Assembly: GCF_030317115.1 (NCBI RefSeq)
Contig: NZ_JASZYF010000001.1
Location: forward strand, 558,001 to 622,000
Reading direction: 5' to 3'
Source of the DNA: Variovorax gracilis
Lineage (GTDB): Bacteria; Pseudomonadota; Gammaproteobacteria; Burkholderiales; Burkholderiaceae_C
DNA: 64,000 nt
The notes below the pieces were generated by a model. That model did no database searches. It worked only from the letters and a program-made list of their open reading frames with translations, and was not told the origin of the DNA. Made by a program: the position numbers and the translations under genes. The stretch's first letter is position 1. Each line of letters opens with the position of its first letter. Below, one piece after another: positions 44,824-55,887 of the stretch.

Positions 44824-44837
44824 GATTGGAACCAATC
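44824..44837. promoter_or_regulatory. Candidate operator between lysR and ilvD
   Basis: GATTGG-AA-CCAATC: perfect six-base arms with a two-base centre in an AT-rich stretch, followed by AATCAATCAATC. It lies in the divergent promoter region. The short spacer is unusual for LysR proteins, which prefer T-N11-A boxes. Confidence 0.5.
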
Positions 44838-44889
44838 AATCAATCGTCCGATACTTGGCGTCCCCGATTCCCGACCCACGAGACACACG

Positions 44890-46584
44890 ATGGACACCAA
44901 AACGATCCAGATCAACCGCCGAAGCGCCAACATCGTCGAAGGCAAGAGCCGCGCGCCGAACCGCTCGATGTTCTACGCCATGGGCTACGAGGAAGGCGAC
45001 TTCAAGAAGCCGATGGTCGGCGTGGCCAATGGCCACAGCACCATCACGCCCTGCAACTCGGGCCTGCAGAAACTGGCGGATGCGGCCATTTCCGGCATCG
45101 AGGAAGCCGGCGGCAACGCCCAGGTGTTCGGTACGCCCACGATCTCGGACGGCATGGCGATGGGCACCGAGGGCATGAAGTATTCGCTCGTGAGTCGCGA
45201 AGTCATCTCCGACTGCATCGAAACGTGCGTCGGCGGCCAGTGGATGGACGGCGTCCTGGTGGTCGGCGGCTGCGACAAGAACATGCCCGGCGGCCTCATG
45301 GGCATGCTGCGCGCCAACGTGCCGGCCATCTACGTCTACGGCGGCACCATCCTGCCGGGCAGGTACAAGGGCCAGGACCTGAACATCGTGAGCGTGTTCG
45401 AGGCGGTCGGCCAGAACGCCGCCGGCAACATGAGCGATGAGGACCTCAAGGAAATCGAGATGCGCGCGATTCCGGGCACCGGTTCCTGCGGCGGCATGTA
45501 CACGGCCAACACGATGAGCTCCGCTTTCGAGGCGCTGGGCATCTCGCTGCCCTACTCGTCGACCATGGCCAACCCGCATGACGAGAAGGCCAACTCCGCC
45601 AAGGAATCGGCCAAGGTGCTCATCGAGGCGATCAAGAAGGACATCAAGCCGCGCGACATCGTGACCAAGAAGGCCATCGAGAACGCAGTGGCGGTGATCA
45701 TGGCAACCGGCGGATCGACCAACGCGGTGCTGCACTTCCTGGCAATCGCGCACACGGCCGGCGTCGATTGGTCCATTGACGATTTCGAGCGCATGCGCAA
45801 GAAGGTTCCGGTGCTGTGCGACCTGAAGCCCAGCGGCAAGTATCTCGCCGTCGACCTGCACAAGGCTGGCGGCATCCCGCAAGTCATGAAGGTGCTGCTG
45901 AACGCAGGCCTGCTGCATGGCGACTGCATCACCATCACCGGCCAGACCATCGCCGAAGTGCTGAAGGACGTGCCGGACCAGCCGCGCGCCGACCAGGACG
46001 TGATCCGTCCGATCAACAATCCGATGTACGCCGAAGGTCACCTCGCGATCCTGAAAGGCAACCTCTCGCCTGAAGGAGCCGTCGCGAAGATCACCGGCCT
46101 CAAGAACCCGGTCATCACCGGACCGGCGCGCGTGTTCGATGACGAGCAGTCCGCCTTGCAAGCCATCCTCGACGGCAAGATCAAGGCCGGCGACGTGATG
46201 GTGCTGCGCTACCTCGGTCCGAAGGGTGGCCCCGGCATGCCGGAAATGCTGGCCCCCACCGGCGCACTGATCGGCGCGGGTCTGGGGGAAAGTGTCGGCC
46301 TCATCACCGACGGCCGTTTCTCCGGCGGCACCTGGGGCATGGTGGTCGGCCACGTCGCGCCCGAAGCCGCGGCCGGCGGCACGATCGCTTTCGTCAACGA
46401 AGGCGACTCCATCACCATCGACGCCCACCAGCTCAAGCTGGAACTGAACATTCCCGACGCCGAACTCGCCAAGCGACGCGAAGGCTGGAAGGCCCCCGCC
46501 CCCCGCTATACCCGCGGGGTGCAAGCCAAGTTCGCCTTCAACGCCTCCAGCGCCAGTTCCGGCGCGGTACTCGACAAGTTCTAG
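44890..46584 (+). CDS. ilvD: Dihydroxy-acid dehydratase
   Basis: Third step of valine, leucine and isoleucine synthesis: dehydrates dihydroxy acids to 2-keto acids with an iron-sulfur cluster. The 564-residue product has the cluster cysteines in [19 protein letters not shown] and [14 protein letters not shown], plus [14 protein letters not shown] near the C-terminus. The start at 44890 is where family homology begins; an open frame extends 37 codons upstream across the operator. A short hairpin (TCCCGGA / TCCGGGA, 46593-46613) follows, but without a T-tract. Confidence 0.97.
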   Translation: MDTKTIQINRRSANIVEGKSRAPNRSMFYAMGYEEGDFKKPMVGVANGHSTITPCNSGLQKLADAAISGIEEAGGNAQVFGTPTISDGMAMGTEGMKYSLVSREVISDCIETCVGGQWMDGVLVVGGCDKNMPGGLMGMLRANVPAIYVYGGTILPGRYKGQDLNIVSVFEAVGQNAAGNMSDEDLKEIEMRAIPGTGSCGGMYTANTMSSAFEALGISLPYSSTMANPHDEKANSAKESAKVLIEAIKKDIKPRDIVTKKAIENAVAVIMATGGSTNAVLHFLAIAHTAGVDWSIDDFERMRKKVPVLCDLKPSGKYLAVDLHKAGGIPQVMKVLLNAGLLHGDCITITGQTIAEVLKDVPDQPRADQDVIRPINNPMYAEGHLAILKGNLSPEGAVAKITGLKNPVITGPARVFDDEQSALQAILDGKIKAGDVMVLRYLGPKGGPGMPEMLAPTGALIGAGLGESVGLITDGRFSGGTWGMVVGHVAPEAAAGGTIAFVNEGDSITIDAHQLKLELNIPDAELAKRREGWKAPAPRYTRGVQAKFAFNASSASSGAVLDKF

Positions 46585-46608
46585 ACAAGCGACTCCCGGA
46601 GCTTCAAT

Positions 46609-46642
46609 CCGGGAATACCGCGGATCCGGCTCCGCCGGTCCG
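46609..46642 (+). repeat. Dispersed 34-bp repeat, copy B
   Basis: Matches the reverse complement of 43828-43861 at 31 of 34 positions (differences at positions 9, 23 and 32 of the alignment). It lies 25 bases after the ilvD stop, between ilvD and the convergent small Trp-rich gene. Confidence 0.8.
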
Positions 46643-46671
46643 CAGGTATGTGCGCGCAGCCTGGGGTGCGC

Positions 46672-46908
46672 CTATTTCCGTCGGAGAGTGCCCAGCTTGC
46701 TCCGCTGGCGATCGATGCGCTCCTGCCGGCGCGCGTTTTCCCGCTCGACCACCTTGCGCTTGGTATAGCCGGACGAATCGGCCCAGGCCCACCAGACGAT
46801 CGCCAGCGCGAACGGGATCAGGACGATCCACCAGTTCCACGTGGCGACCGGGCCGACTTCGAGCAATTTGAGAGCCACCCCGAGCAGGCCCAGCATCAGA
46901 AACCACAT
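46672..46908 (-). CDS. Small Trp-rich membrane protein (TIGR04438 type)
   Basis: A 78-residue protein with two hydrophobic helices holding many tryptophans (MWFLMLGLLGVALKLLEVGPVATWNWWIVLIPFALAIVWWAWADSSGYTKRK) and a highly basic tail. This is the pattern of the 'small Trp-rich protein' family found in betaproteobacteria, function unknown. The ATG at 46908 has GGAGAAG seven to eight bases upstream; a longer in-frame start at 46956 is poorer. Divergent from the cytochrome c gene. Confidence 0.85.
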   Translation of the reverse strand: MWFLMLGLLGVALKLLEVGPVATWNWWIVLIPFALAIVWWAWADSSGYTKRKVVERENARRQERIDRQRSKLGTLRRK

Positions 46909-47012
46909 TGCGAACTTCTCCGTTGATTGCGCGAACGCGTGGAAGGCGGTGTGCACGGCCCTGCCTACAATCGCGTTGGATCGACTTTAACGCACCGACT
47001 CGATAAGACCCC

Positions 47013-47318
47013 ATGAAAAAAGCACTTCTGCTTGCCGCATTGAGCCTTGGCTGTGCCGCGCCCGCATTCGCCGACCTGGCCCTCGCCACTTCGAAAAACT
47101 GCATGAGCTGCCACGCGGTCGATCGCAAGGTGCTCGGGCCGTCGTTCAAGGAAGTGGCCGCAAAGTACAAGGACGACAAGGGTGCCGTCGACATGCTGGC
47201 CAGCAAGATCGTGAAAGGCGGCTCGGGCGTCTGGGGCCAGATACCGATGCCGGCCAACAACCAGGTCAGCGAAGCTGACGCGAAAAAGCTGGCCGCCTGG
47301 GTGCTGTCGACCAAGTAG
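47013..47318 (+). CDS. Periplasmic class I cytochrome c (c551/c8-like)
   Basis: A 101-residue precursor with a 20-residue signal peptide (cleaved before DLALATS), a single haem-binding CMSCH motif (Cys30, Cys33, His34) and the axial methionine probably Met79 in QIPMPAN. Small monohaem c-type cytochromes shuttle electrons between respiratory complexes and terminal oxidases or reductases. Alone in its transcription unit; convergent with the membrane-protein gene behind it. Confidence 0.93.
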   Translation: MKKALLLAALSLGCAAPAFADLALATSKNCMSCHAVDRKVLGPSFKEVAAKYKDDKGAVDMLASKIVKGGSGVWGQIPMPANNQVSEADAKKLAAWVLSTK

Positions 47319-47328
47319 GCGTTGGTGG

Positions 47329-47835
47329 TCAGACCGCCGGCGGCATGCCAGCCGCCGACGCCGACGCCCGGCGGTCGAATCGATCTTCCAGTTGACCGAT
47401 GTGGGCGGCGATCGTGTTGTCCGATTGGTCGCTGCGCGTCTTGAACACCGTCTCCAGTTGCTCCACACGGGCGAGAAGTGCGGCGTGCCTCTCGGCATTG
47501 CGCGCCATGTGGGCGTTTTCCTGCGCCTCCAGGAAATTGCGCAACTCAGTGAAGCGGGAAGCTTCGGCCTTGTCGGCCAGGTCTCGCTGAGCCTGCATCT
47601 CCTTGGTGTGGCGGCGCGTCTCCATCAGGATCGAGCTCTGCAGGTAGACGATGTAGGCCACGAAGAAGATGCCCAGCAGCGCCGTGAGCCCCAGCATGAT
47701 CAGGCCGAATGGCGCCGTGACCTGCATGAAGCCGACGGACATTGCAGTGGGCGTGACAAGCAAGCCCCAGTTCAACGCTGCCAGCGCCACGATCAGCAGC
47801 ACGACAACCAGCAGCACACCGGTTCTCAGTCCCAT
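47329..47835 (-). CDS. Membrane protein with two N-terminal helices and a coiled coil (LapA-domain-like)
   Basis: A 168-residue product with two transmembrane segments (about residues 5-25 and 40-63) followed by a long cytoplasmic coiled coil ([37 protein letters not shown]...) and an alanine-rich end. The helix pair with [32 protein letters not shown] looks like the LapA/DUF1049 domain of lipopolysaccharide-assembly proteins. AGGAG lies eight bases before the ATG at 47835. Function not established. Confidence 0.75.
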   Translation of the reverse strand: MGLRTGVLLVVVLLIVALAALNWGLLVTPTAMSVGFMQVTAPFGLIMLGLTALLGIFFVAYIVYLQSSILMETRRHTKEMQAQRDLADKAEASRFTELRNFLEAQENAHMARNAERHAALLARVEQLETVFKTRSDQSDNTIAAHIGQLEDRFDRRASASAAGMPPAV

Positions 47836-47919
47836 GACGTTGTCTCCTCGACGATCAATGGGCCATTTGTAACGCATCCCCGCCACGCGCCCTGTCGGAC
47901 GGAGGCGCGGACGGTGAAA

Positions 47920-49914
<1,995 letters not shown>

Positions 49915-49982
49915 TCGGTGTCTCCTGTACCTGCGTTCACTACGGGCGGTAATGTGGGCGTCCGCACTTACGGTTCACTGAC

Positions 49983-50018
49983 GGGGCATGTTAACCACAG
50001 GGGGCATGCTACCGACAG
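49983..50018 (+). repeat. 18-bp tandem direct repeat in the yqhA promoter region
   Basis: Two abutting copies, GGGGCATGTTAACCACAG and GGGGCATGCTACCGACAG, agreeing at 15 of 18 positions, followed by GCGGCATGCCGCC. They lie 15 bases ahead of a TAAAAT -10-like element (50033-50038) of the downstream gene. Head-to-tail spacing of 18 bases is close to two helical turns, as in binding sites for regulators that dock on one DNA face. Confidence 0.65.
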
Positions 50019-50032
50019 CGGCATGCCGCCCC

Positions 50033-50038
50033 TAAAAT
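50033..50038 (+). promoter_or_regulatory. Probable -10 element of the YqhA-like gene
   Basis: TAAAAT, 26 bases upstream of the ATG at 50065 and directly after the tandem repeat; no clear -35, which would fall inside repeat copy 2. Confidence 0.45.
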
Positions 50039-50064
50039 CGCGCCTTTCCCACCGATTCGCATCG

Positions 50065-50682
50065 ATGTCCAACACCGACCCCCTCCTTCCGCCCACCGGT
50101 AAGACCTCGCCGCTTCGCCCGCTTCCCAACCTGATCTTCGCGAGCCGCTGGCTGCAGTTGCCGCTGTATCTGGGGCTTATCGTGGCGCAGGGCGTGTATG
50201 TCGTGCATTTCCTGGTTGAACTTCTTCATCTCGTGGAAGCTGCTTTCGGGAGCAAGGACGCACTGGAGGCGCTTGTCACCAGCATCGGCTACAAGACCAC
50301 CGCGCCCGTCGCGTCGCTCAATGAGACGGTCATCATGCTCGTGGTGCTTGCGCTGATCGACGTGGTGATGATTTCCAATCTGCTCATCATGGTGATCGTG
50401 GGCGGCTATGAGACTTTCGTGAGCCGCATGAACCTCGAAGGCCATCGCGACCAGCCCGAGTGGCTGAGCCACGTGAACGCCTCGGTCCTGAAGGTGAAGC
50501 TCGCGACGGCCATCATCGGCATCAGCTCGATCCACCTGCTCAAGACCTTCATCAATGCGGACAACTACACCGACCGCGTGCTGATCGCGCAGACCGCGAT
50601 CCACATCACCTTCCTGCTGTCGGCCATGGCGATCGCGGTCACTGACCGGCTGATGTCGCCGGGCCCTTCCGCCGACCACTGA
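50065..50682 (+). CDS. YqhA-like membrane protein (UPF0114 family)
   Basis: A 205-residue protein with about four transmembrane helices ([95 protein letters not shown]). The [22 protein letters not shown] segment is the hallmark of UPF0114. Function unknown. The larger in-frame open stretch upstream is antisense to acs. Convergent with fumC, with a GCCCG-CT-CGGGC hairpin between. Confidence 0.88.
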   Translation: MSNTDPLLPPTGKTSPLRPLPNLIFASRWLQLPLYLGLIVAQGVYVVHFLVELLHLVEAAFGSKDALEALVTSIGYKTTAPVASLNETVIMLVVLALIDVVMISNLLIMVIVGGYETFVSRMNLEGHRDQPEWLSHVNASVLKVKLATAIIGISSIHLLKTFINADNYTDRVLIAQTAIHITFLLSAMAIAVTDRLMSPGPSADH

Positions 50683-50703
50683 GCCCGCTCGGGCGGCGAG
50701 CGA

Positions 50704-52101
50704 TCACCGCCCTGTCATGTTCTCGGGAATCACCCACTGGTCGAACTGCTCGGCCGTCAGATGGCCCGAAGCGATGGCCGCATCGCGCAGGCTGCTTCCT
50801 TCCTTGTGCGCCTTCTTCGCGATGAAGGCGGCCTTGTCGTAGCCGATATGCGTGTTGAGCGCCGTCACCAGCATCAACGAGCGCTGGACCAGTTCGGTGA
50901 TGCGCTCGCGGTTCGGCTCGATACCCACCGCGCAATGGTCGTTGAAGCTCACCATGCCGTCCGCCAGCAGGCGCACGCTTTGCAGGAAGTTGTGCGCCAC
51001 CATCGGGCGGAAGACATTGAGCTCGAAGTTGCCCGAGGCGCCGCCGAAATTGATCGCGACGTCGTTTCCGAACACCTGGGCCGCGAGCATCGTGACGGCC
51101 TCGCTCTGCGTCGGATTGACCTTGCCCGGCATGATGGACGAGCCGGGTTCGTTCTCCGGGATGCTCAGTTCGCCGATGCCGCTGCGCGGACCGCTCGCAA
51201 GCCAGCGCACGTCGTTGGCAATCTTGGTCATGCTCGCAGCCAGCGTTTTCAGCGCTCCATGCGCGTGGACCATGCCATCGACGCTCGCCATCGCCTCGAA
51301 CTTGCTCGGCGCGGTGACGAAAGGAAGTCCGGTGAGCCTTGCCAGTTCGGCAGCCACCTGCTCGGCGTAGCCTTTGGGCGCATTGAGGCCGGTACCCACC
51401 GCGGTGCCCCCCAGCGCGAGTTCGCACAGGTGCGGCAGCGCCGCACGCACGTGCGCCTCGCCGTGCGCGAGTTGCGCCACGTAGCCCGAGAACTCCTGGC
51501 CCAGCGTGAGCGGCGTCGCATCCTGCAGGTGGGTGCGGCCGATCTTCACGATGTCGGCGAAGTCCTTCGATTTCTTGTCGAGCGTGGTGCGCAGCTTGGC
51601 GATGGCGGGAAGGAGCCTGTGCGTGATGGCATCAACCGCCGCGACGTGCATCGCGGTGGGAAAGACGTCGTTCGACGACTGGCTGCGGTTGACGTCGTCG
51701 TTCGGGTGTACCAGACGCCCTTCCCCGCGCTCGCCGCCCAGCAGTTCGCTCGCGCGGTTGGCGAGCACTTCGTTGACGTTCATGTTGGTCTGGGTGCCCG
51801 AGCCGGTCTGCCAGACGACCAGGGGGAATTCGTCGTCATGCTTGCCGTCGATGACCTCGTCGGCGGCGGACACGATCGCCTTGGTCTTCTTTTCATCCTG
51901 CAGGCCCAGCGCATGGTTCACCACCGCCGATGCACGCTTGACCTGCGCCAGCGCCCGGATGATCTCGCGCGGCTGTCGCTCGCCGGAGATGTCGAAGTTC
52001 TGGAGCGAGCGCTGCGTTTGCGCGCCCCACAGCTTGTCGGCAGGCACCTCGATGGGGCCGAAGGTGTCGCGCTCTACGCGGGTCTTGGTTGTAGTGGCCA
52101 T
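50704..52101 (-). CDS. fumC: Fumarate hydratase, class II
   Basis: Oxygen-stable, metal-free fumarase of the citric-acid cycle. The 465-residue product has [24 protein letters not shown] at the N-terminus, [11 protein letters not shown], and the aspartase/fumarase signature [15 protein letters not shown] (about residue 320) containing the catalytic serine. It is the second gene after the GAF gene, 12 bases away in the same direction. Confidence 0.97.
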   Translation of the reverse strand: MATTTKTRVERDTFGPIEVPADKLWGAQTQRSLQNFDISGERQPREIIRALAQVKRASAVVNHALGLQDEKKTKAIVSAADEVIDGKHDDEFPLVVWQTGSGTQTNMNVNEVLANRASELLGGERGEGRLVHPNDDVNRSQSSNDVFPTAMHVAAVDAITHRLLPAIAKLRTTLDKKSKDFADIVKIGRTHLQDATPLTLGQEFSGYVAQLAHGEAHVRAALPHLCELALGGTAVGTGLNAPKGYAEQVAAELARLTGLPFVTAPSKFEAMASVDGMVHAHGALKTLAASMTKIANDVRWLASGPRSGIGELSIPENEPGSSIMPGKVNPTQSEAVTMLAAQVFGNDVAINFGGASGNFELNVFRPMVAHNFLQSVRLLADGMVSFNDHCAVGIEPNRERITELVQRSLMLVTALNTHIGYDKAAFIAKKAHKEGSSLRDAAIASGHLTAEQFDQWVIPENMTGR

Positions 52102-52113
52102 GAGGAAATCTTC

Positions 52114-52569
52114 TCAAAGATGAGTTGACAGGACGCGAGCAGCCTCGTGCAGGAACTCGAATTCCTGGTCGGACAGTCGCCGGGGTTCGAAATCGAAATG
52201 ACACAAGGTGCCGAACAGTTCCCCATTCTTGTCGACCAGCGGGATACCGTGGTACGCCAGGACCACGCCCTTGAAAGGGCTGCCGTCGACCCGCGAATCG
52301 ACACGCGAATCGTCGGTGAGGAAGGCGCCTTCACGAATGGCGTGCTGGCAGAAGCTGTCGTCGAGGGGGACCACGCCGAGCGATTCCGGCAGGAGCGCGC
52401 CCTCGCGGTCGTACAGGTACAGATTGCGCACCGTCATCGCCTCGAGGCGATAGATGGCGGTGCAGCGGTGCTCCACGCGCTGGTTGAGAAACCGCAGTCC
52501 GGCGACCACTCCTTCAGTGCGGAGAACTTGCTCGAATTCGTGGACGGGCGTGGCGACGGCAGTGCTCAT
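52114..52569 (-). CDS. Small GAF-domain protein
   Basis: A 151-residue single-domain GAF protein: YRLEAMTVRNLYLYDREGALLPE, LDDSFCQHAIREGAFLTDDSR and GELFGTLCHFDFEPRRLSDQEFEFLHEAARVLS. The cysteine in SFCQHAI and CHFDFE fit the cofactor or ligand pocket of such domains. GAGG lies about ten bases before the ATG. It shares the fumC direction and lies between fumC and the divergent class I fumarase gene, so a sensory role in fumarase control is attractive but unproven. Confidence 0.87.
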   Translation of the reverse strand: MSTAVATPVHEFEQVLRTEGVVAGLRFLNQRVEHRCTAIYRLEAMTVRNLYLYDREGALLPESLGVVPLDDSFCQHAIREGAFLTDDSRVDSRVDGSPFKGVVLAYHGIPLVDKNGELFGTLCHFDFEPRRLSDQEFEFLHEAARVLSTHL

Positions 52570-52596
52570 AGGGTTTGATCCTCACTTGACAAATGA

Positions 52597-52615
52597 AGAT
52601 AGCACAAGGCTATCT
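52597..52615. promoter_or_regulatory. Inverted repeat between GAF gene and class I fumarase gene
   Basis: AGATAGC-ACAAG-GCTATCT: perfect 7-bp arms with a five-base centre in the 123-base divergent region. A TTGACA hexamer (52587-52592) lies just before it on the plus strand. It could be an operator for the divergent promoters. Confidence 0.55.
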
Positions 52616-52692
52616 GCGGCGCTGTCGGACAGGCGTGAACCGCGGCGGGGATAATTGCGGGGTTTGTCTGCCACCCTCCCCACGAAATCGCC

Positions 52693-54243
52693 ATGACCAT
52701 CATCCAGCAAGCCGACCTGATCGAGTCGGTTTCCGCCGCGCTGCAATACATCAGCTACTACCACCCGACCGACTACATCGCCCACCTGGCCAAGGCCTAC
52801 GAGCGCGAGCAGAGCCCGGCGGCCAAGGACGCGATGGCGCAGATCCTGACCAACAGCAAGATGAGCGCCACCGGGCACCGTCCGATCTGCCAGGATACCG
52901 GCATCGTCAACGTGTTCCTGAAGGTCGGCATGGATGTCCGCTGGGGCGGCTTCACCGGCAGCCTGGACGACGCCATCAACGAAGGCGTGCGCCGGGGCTA
53001 CAACCATCCCGACAACATGCTGCGCGCGTCCGTCGTGGCCGACCCGCAGTTCGACCGCAAGAACACCAAGGACAATACGCCGGCCGTGATCTTCACGGAA
53101 ATCGTACCCGGCAATACGGTCGAAGTGACGGTCGCGGCCAAGGGCGGCGGCAGCGAGAACAAGAGCAAGCTCGCGATGCTGAACCCCGGCGACAGCATCG
53201 TCGACTGGGTGCTGAAGACCGTGCCGACCATGGGCGCCGGCTGGTGCCCGCCCGGCATGCTGGGCATCGGCATCGGCGGCACGGCCGAAAAGGCCACCCT
53301 GCTCGCCAAGGAAAGCCTGATGGACGACCTCGACATGCACGAGTTGCAGGCCAAGAAGGCGTCGGGTGCGGAGCTCAGCAAGGTCGAGGCGCTGCGTATC
53401 GAGCTGTATGAGAAGGTCAACGCGCTCGGCATCGGCGCGCAGGGCCTGGGTGGTCTCTCTACCGTGCTCGACGTCAAGATCAAGATGTACCCGACGCACG
53501 CTGCGAGCAAGCCGGTCGCCATGATCCCGAACTGCGCCGCGACCCGCCACGCGCACTTCGTGCTCGACGGCTCAGGCCCGGTGTACCTCGAAGCACCCTC
53601 GCTGGACCTCTGGCCCAAGATCGACTGGGCACCCGACTACAACAAGAGCAAGCGCGTCGACCTCGACAAGCTCACGCCCGCCGAAGTCGCGAGTTGGAAG
53701 CCTGGCGACACGCTGCTGCTGAACGGCAAGATGCTCACCGGTCGCGACGCCGCGCACAAGCGCATCGCCGACATGCTCGCCAAGGGCGAGAAACTGCCGG
53801 TGGACTTCACCAACCGGGTGATCTACTACGTGGGCCCGGTCGATCCGGTTGGCGACGAGGCCGTCGGTCCCGCCGGCCCGACCACCGCCACGCGCATGGA
53901 CGGCTTCACCGAAATGATGCTCGCCCAGACCGGCCTGATCGCGATGATCGGCAAGGCGGAGCGCGGCCCGGTCGCCATCGAGGCGATCAAGAAGCACCAG
54001 AGCGCCTACCTGATGGCGGTCGGGGGTGCGGCCTACCTCGTGAGCAAGGCGATCAAGACCGCCAAGGTGGTCGGCTTCGCTGACCTCGGCATGGAAGCGA
54101 TCTACGAATTCGATGTCGTCGACATGCCGGTGACGGTGGCGGTCGACGCCGGCGGCACCAGCGCCCACATCACCGGCCCGGCGGAGTGGCAGAAGCGCAT
54201 CGCGAGCGGCGAGTTCAAGACGATCGCGCTGCAGCCGGCCTGA
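52693..54243 (+). CDS. Fumarate hydratase, class I (iron-sulfur, single chain)
   Basis: The oxygen-sensitive [4Fe-4S] type of fumarase. The 516-residue product joins the alpha and beta domains. Cluster cysteines fit GHRPICQDTGIVNVF (near residue 66), AGWCPPGMLG (near residue 186) and IPNCAATRHAHF (near residue 282); the beta domain has VGPVDPVGDEAVGPAGPTTATRMDGF. It lies two bases upstream of murI. Having it together with FumC gives an iron-dependent and an iron-independent fumarase at one locus. Confidence 0.93.
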   Translation: MTIIQQADLIESVSAALQYISYYHPTDYIAHLAKAYEREQSPAAKDAMAQILTNSKMSATGHRPICQDTGIVNVFLKVGMDVRWGGFTGSLDDAINEGVRRGYNHPDNMLRASVVADPQFDRKNTKDNTPAVIFTEIVPGNTVEVTVAAKGGGSENKSKLAMLNPGDSIVDWVLKTVPTMGAGWCPPGMLGIGIGGTAEKATLLAKESLMDDLDMHELQAKKASGAELSKVEALRIELYEKVNALGIGAQGLGGLSTVLDVKIKMYPTHAASKPVAMIPNCAATRHAHFVLDGSGPVYLEAPSLDLWPKIDWAPDYNKSKRVDLDKLTPAEVASWKPGDTLLLNGKMLTGRDAAHKRIADMLAKGEKLPVDFTNRVIYYVGPVDPVGDEAVGPAGPTTATRMDGFTEMMLAQTGLIAMIGKAERGPVAIEAIKKHQSAYLMAVGGAAYLVSKAIKTAKVVGFADLGMEAIYEFDVVDMPVTVAVDAGGTSAHITGPAEWQKRIASGEFKTIALQPA

Positions 54244-54245
54244 GC

Positions 54246-55094
54246 ATGACGCACGCCGGCAACCTCACGAGCGCCGATCGCCCGATCGGCGTCTTCGACA
54301 GCGGCGTCGGGGGCCTGAGCGTCCTCAACGCGCTGCGTGAAGAGTTGCCCCACGAGCGATTCGTCTACTTCGCGGACAGCGCGCATGCGCCTTACGGCGA
54401 GCGCGGCGACGCCTATGTCGGCGAACGCAGCGGCGTGGTCGCGCGGTATTTGCTGGAAACGCATCGGATCAAGGCGCTGGTCGTGGCGTGCAACACCGCG
54501 ACGGCGGCCGCGATCCACCGGCTTCGGGCGGACCATCCGGCACTGCCTGTGATCGGGCTCGAACCTGCCCTCAAGCCCGCGGTGGCACTCAGCAGGACGA
54601 AGCACATCGCAGTCATGGCGACACGCGTGACTGTGGAAAGCCGAAAGTTCGAGACGTTGCGGGCCTCCCTCGCTGCGGAGGCCACCTTCCACATCGTGCC
54701 TTGCGACGGGCTGGCCGGTGCGATCGAGCAATCCGACGCTCCCAGGATCGCGGCACTGTGCGAGCAGTACGCGGGTGCCGCGGGAATCTTCGGGAGCGAT
54801 GCCGGACAGATCGACACCCTCGTGCTCGGCTGCACCCACTACCCGTTCATTGCCAACGAACTGCGACGGCACACGGGCGAAGCCGTGCGCTTCATCGACA
54901 CCGGCTCTCCGGTGGCGCAGCAAACGCGCCGGCGCCTCAGCCAGACCGGGCAGCTCGCGACGCAAGGCGAAGGCGCCGTGCTGTTGCTCAGCAGCGCAGC
55001 GCCCGAGTCGCTGGATTCGGCCACATCGCGCTGGCTGGCGTTGCCCGCCGGCCCCGCGAGACTGGCCCAAACCGCCATCGCGGTGACTGCCTGA
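54246..55094 (+). CDS. murI: Glutamate racemase
   Basis: Makes D-glutamate for peptidoglycan. The 282-residue product has IGVFDSGVGGLSVLNAL (Asp near residue 18), YFADSAHAPYGERG, the first catalytic cysteine in VVACNTATAAA (near residue 80) and the second in LGCTHYPFI (near residue 197). ATG at 54246 immediately follows the fumarase stop. The next gene begins eight bases after its stop. Confidence 0.95.
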   Translation: MTHAGNLTSADRPIGVFDSGVGGLSVLNALREELPHERFVYFADSAHAPYGERGDAYVGERSGVVARYLLETHRIKALVVACNTATAAAIHRLRADHPALPVIGLEPALKPAVALSRTKHIAVMATRVTVESRKFETLRASLAAEATFHIVPCDGLAGAIEQSDAPRIAALCEQYAGAAGIFGSDAGQIDTLVLGCTHYPFIANELRRHTGEAVRFIDTGSPVAQQTRRRLSQTGQLATQGEGAVLLLSSAAPESLDSATSRWLALPAGPARLAQTAIAVTA

Positions 55095-55102
55095 CGCCGC
55101 GC

Positions 55103-55867
55103 ATGGCCCGAAGACTCCTCGCCGCCGGCCTTCTGGGCGCCTTCTGCGTCGCAGGCCACGCCGCATGCGATACGGGCCTCGCAGAGCGCATGCACGCCAA
55201 GCTGCACCCCAAGCGTGCGCTCGACCACGAACGCGCCGCGTGCGAGCCTTGGCGCGGCTTGCCGGGCCGCTTCATCGTTGTCCTGCCCATGCCGCGCCCA
55301 TCGTCCGAGCCGGGCGTCACAGATTTCGACCTCGACGTGCTGGTAGTCCAGCAGGCCGACAACGGCAACACAGAGCGCGCCAAGATCGTCAGCCGGCTCT
55401 TCGAGGAATCTGCATTGACCGAAGACGCCGTTCGCATCGGCGAGATCAAGGTCGACACGGCGCGCTACACGCTGGCCGCCGATACGCGGGCGTTCGGCGT
55501 GCGAATCCTCCGCCAGGGCTCGTCCCGCGCCAACCCCTATTCCAGCGAAACGCTGACGCTCTACGTGCCGCAAGGCCAGAAGCTCGTCAAGGTATTGGAT
55601 GATCTCCAGGTCACGTTGGAACGCGGCGAGTGGGACACGAACTGCGCCGGCAACTTCGAGACAGTCAGGGGAACCCTGTCCGTCGCGCGCGGCAGCACGC
55701 ACAGCGGCTATGCCGATCTGATCCTGCGGGAAGCGCGATCAGAGACCCGCTCCACGATGCAGGGAGAGGAATGCGCAACGCACGAGCGCGCGCCGACCTT
55801 CAAGTCGACCGTGCTGCGCTATGACGGGGCAGGCTACCGCGCCTCCAAGGCCGTCGCGTCCAACTAG
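55103..55867 (+). CDS. Exported protein of unknown function
   Basis: A 254-residue product with a signal peptide (MARRLLAAGLLGAFCVAGHAA, cleaved near residue 20). The mature part has five or so cysteines (CDTG, ACEPW, TNCAGN, EECATHE), suggesting disulfides in the periplasm, and beta-rich segments such as DFDLDVLVVQQ and RYTLAADTRAFGVRIL. I know no family. It follows murI closely and probably ends the fumarase-murI transcript; convergent with the MFS gene. Confidence 0.75.
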   Translation: MARRLLAAGLLGAFCVAGHAACDTGLAERMHAKLHPKRALDHERAACEPWRGLPGRFIVVLPMPRPSSEPGVTDFDLDVLVVQQADNGNTERAKIVSRLFEESALTEDAVRIGEIKVDTARYTLAADTRAFGVRILRQGSSRANPYSSETLTLYVPQGQKLVKVLDDLQVTLERGEWDTNCAGNFETVRGTLSVARGSTHSGYADLILREARSETRSTMQGEECATHERAPTFKSTVLRYDGAGYRASKAVASN

Positions 55868-55887
55868 CGCCGACGAGATTTCGAGCG

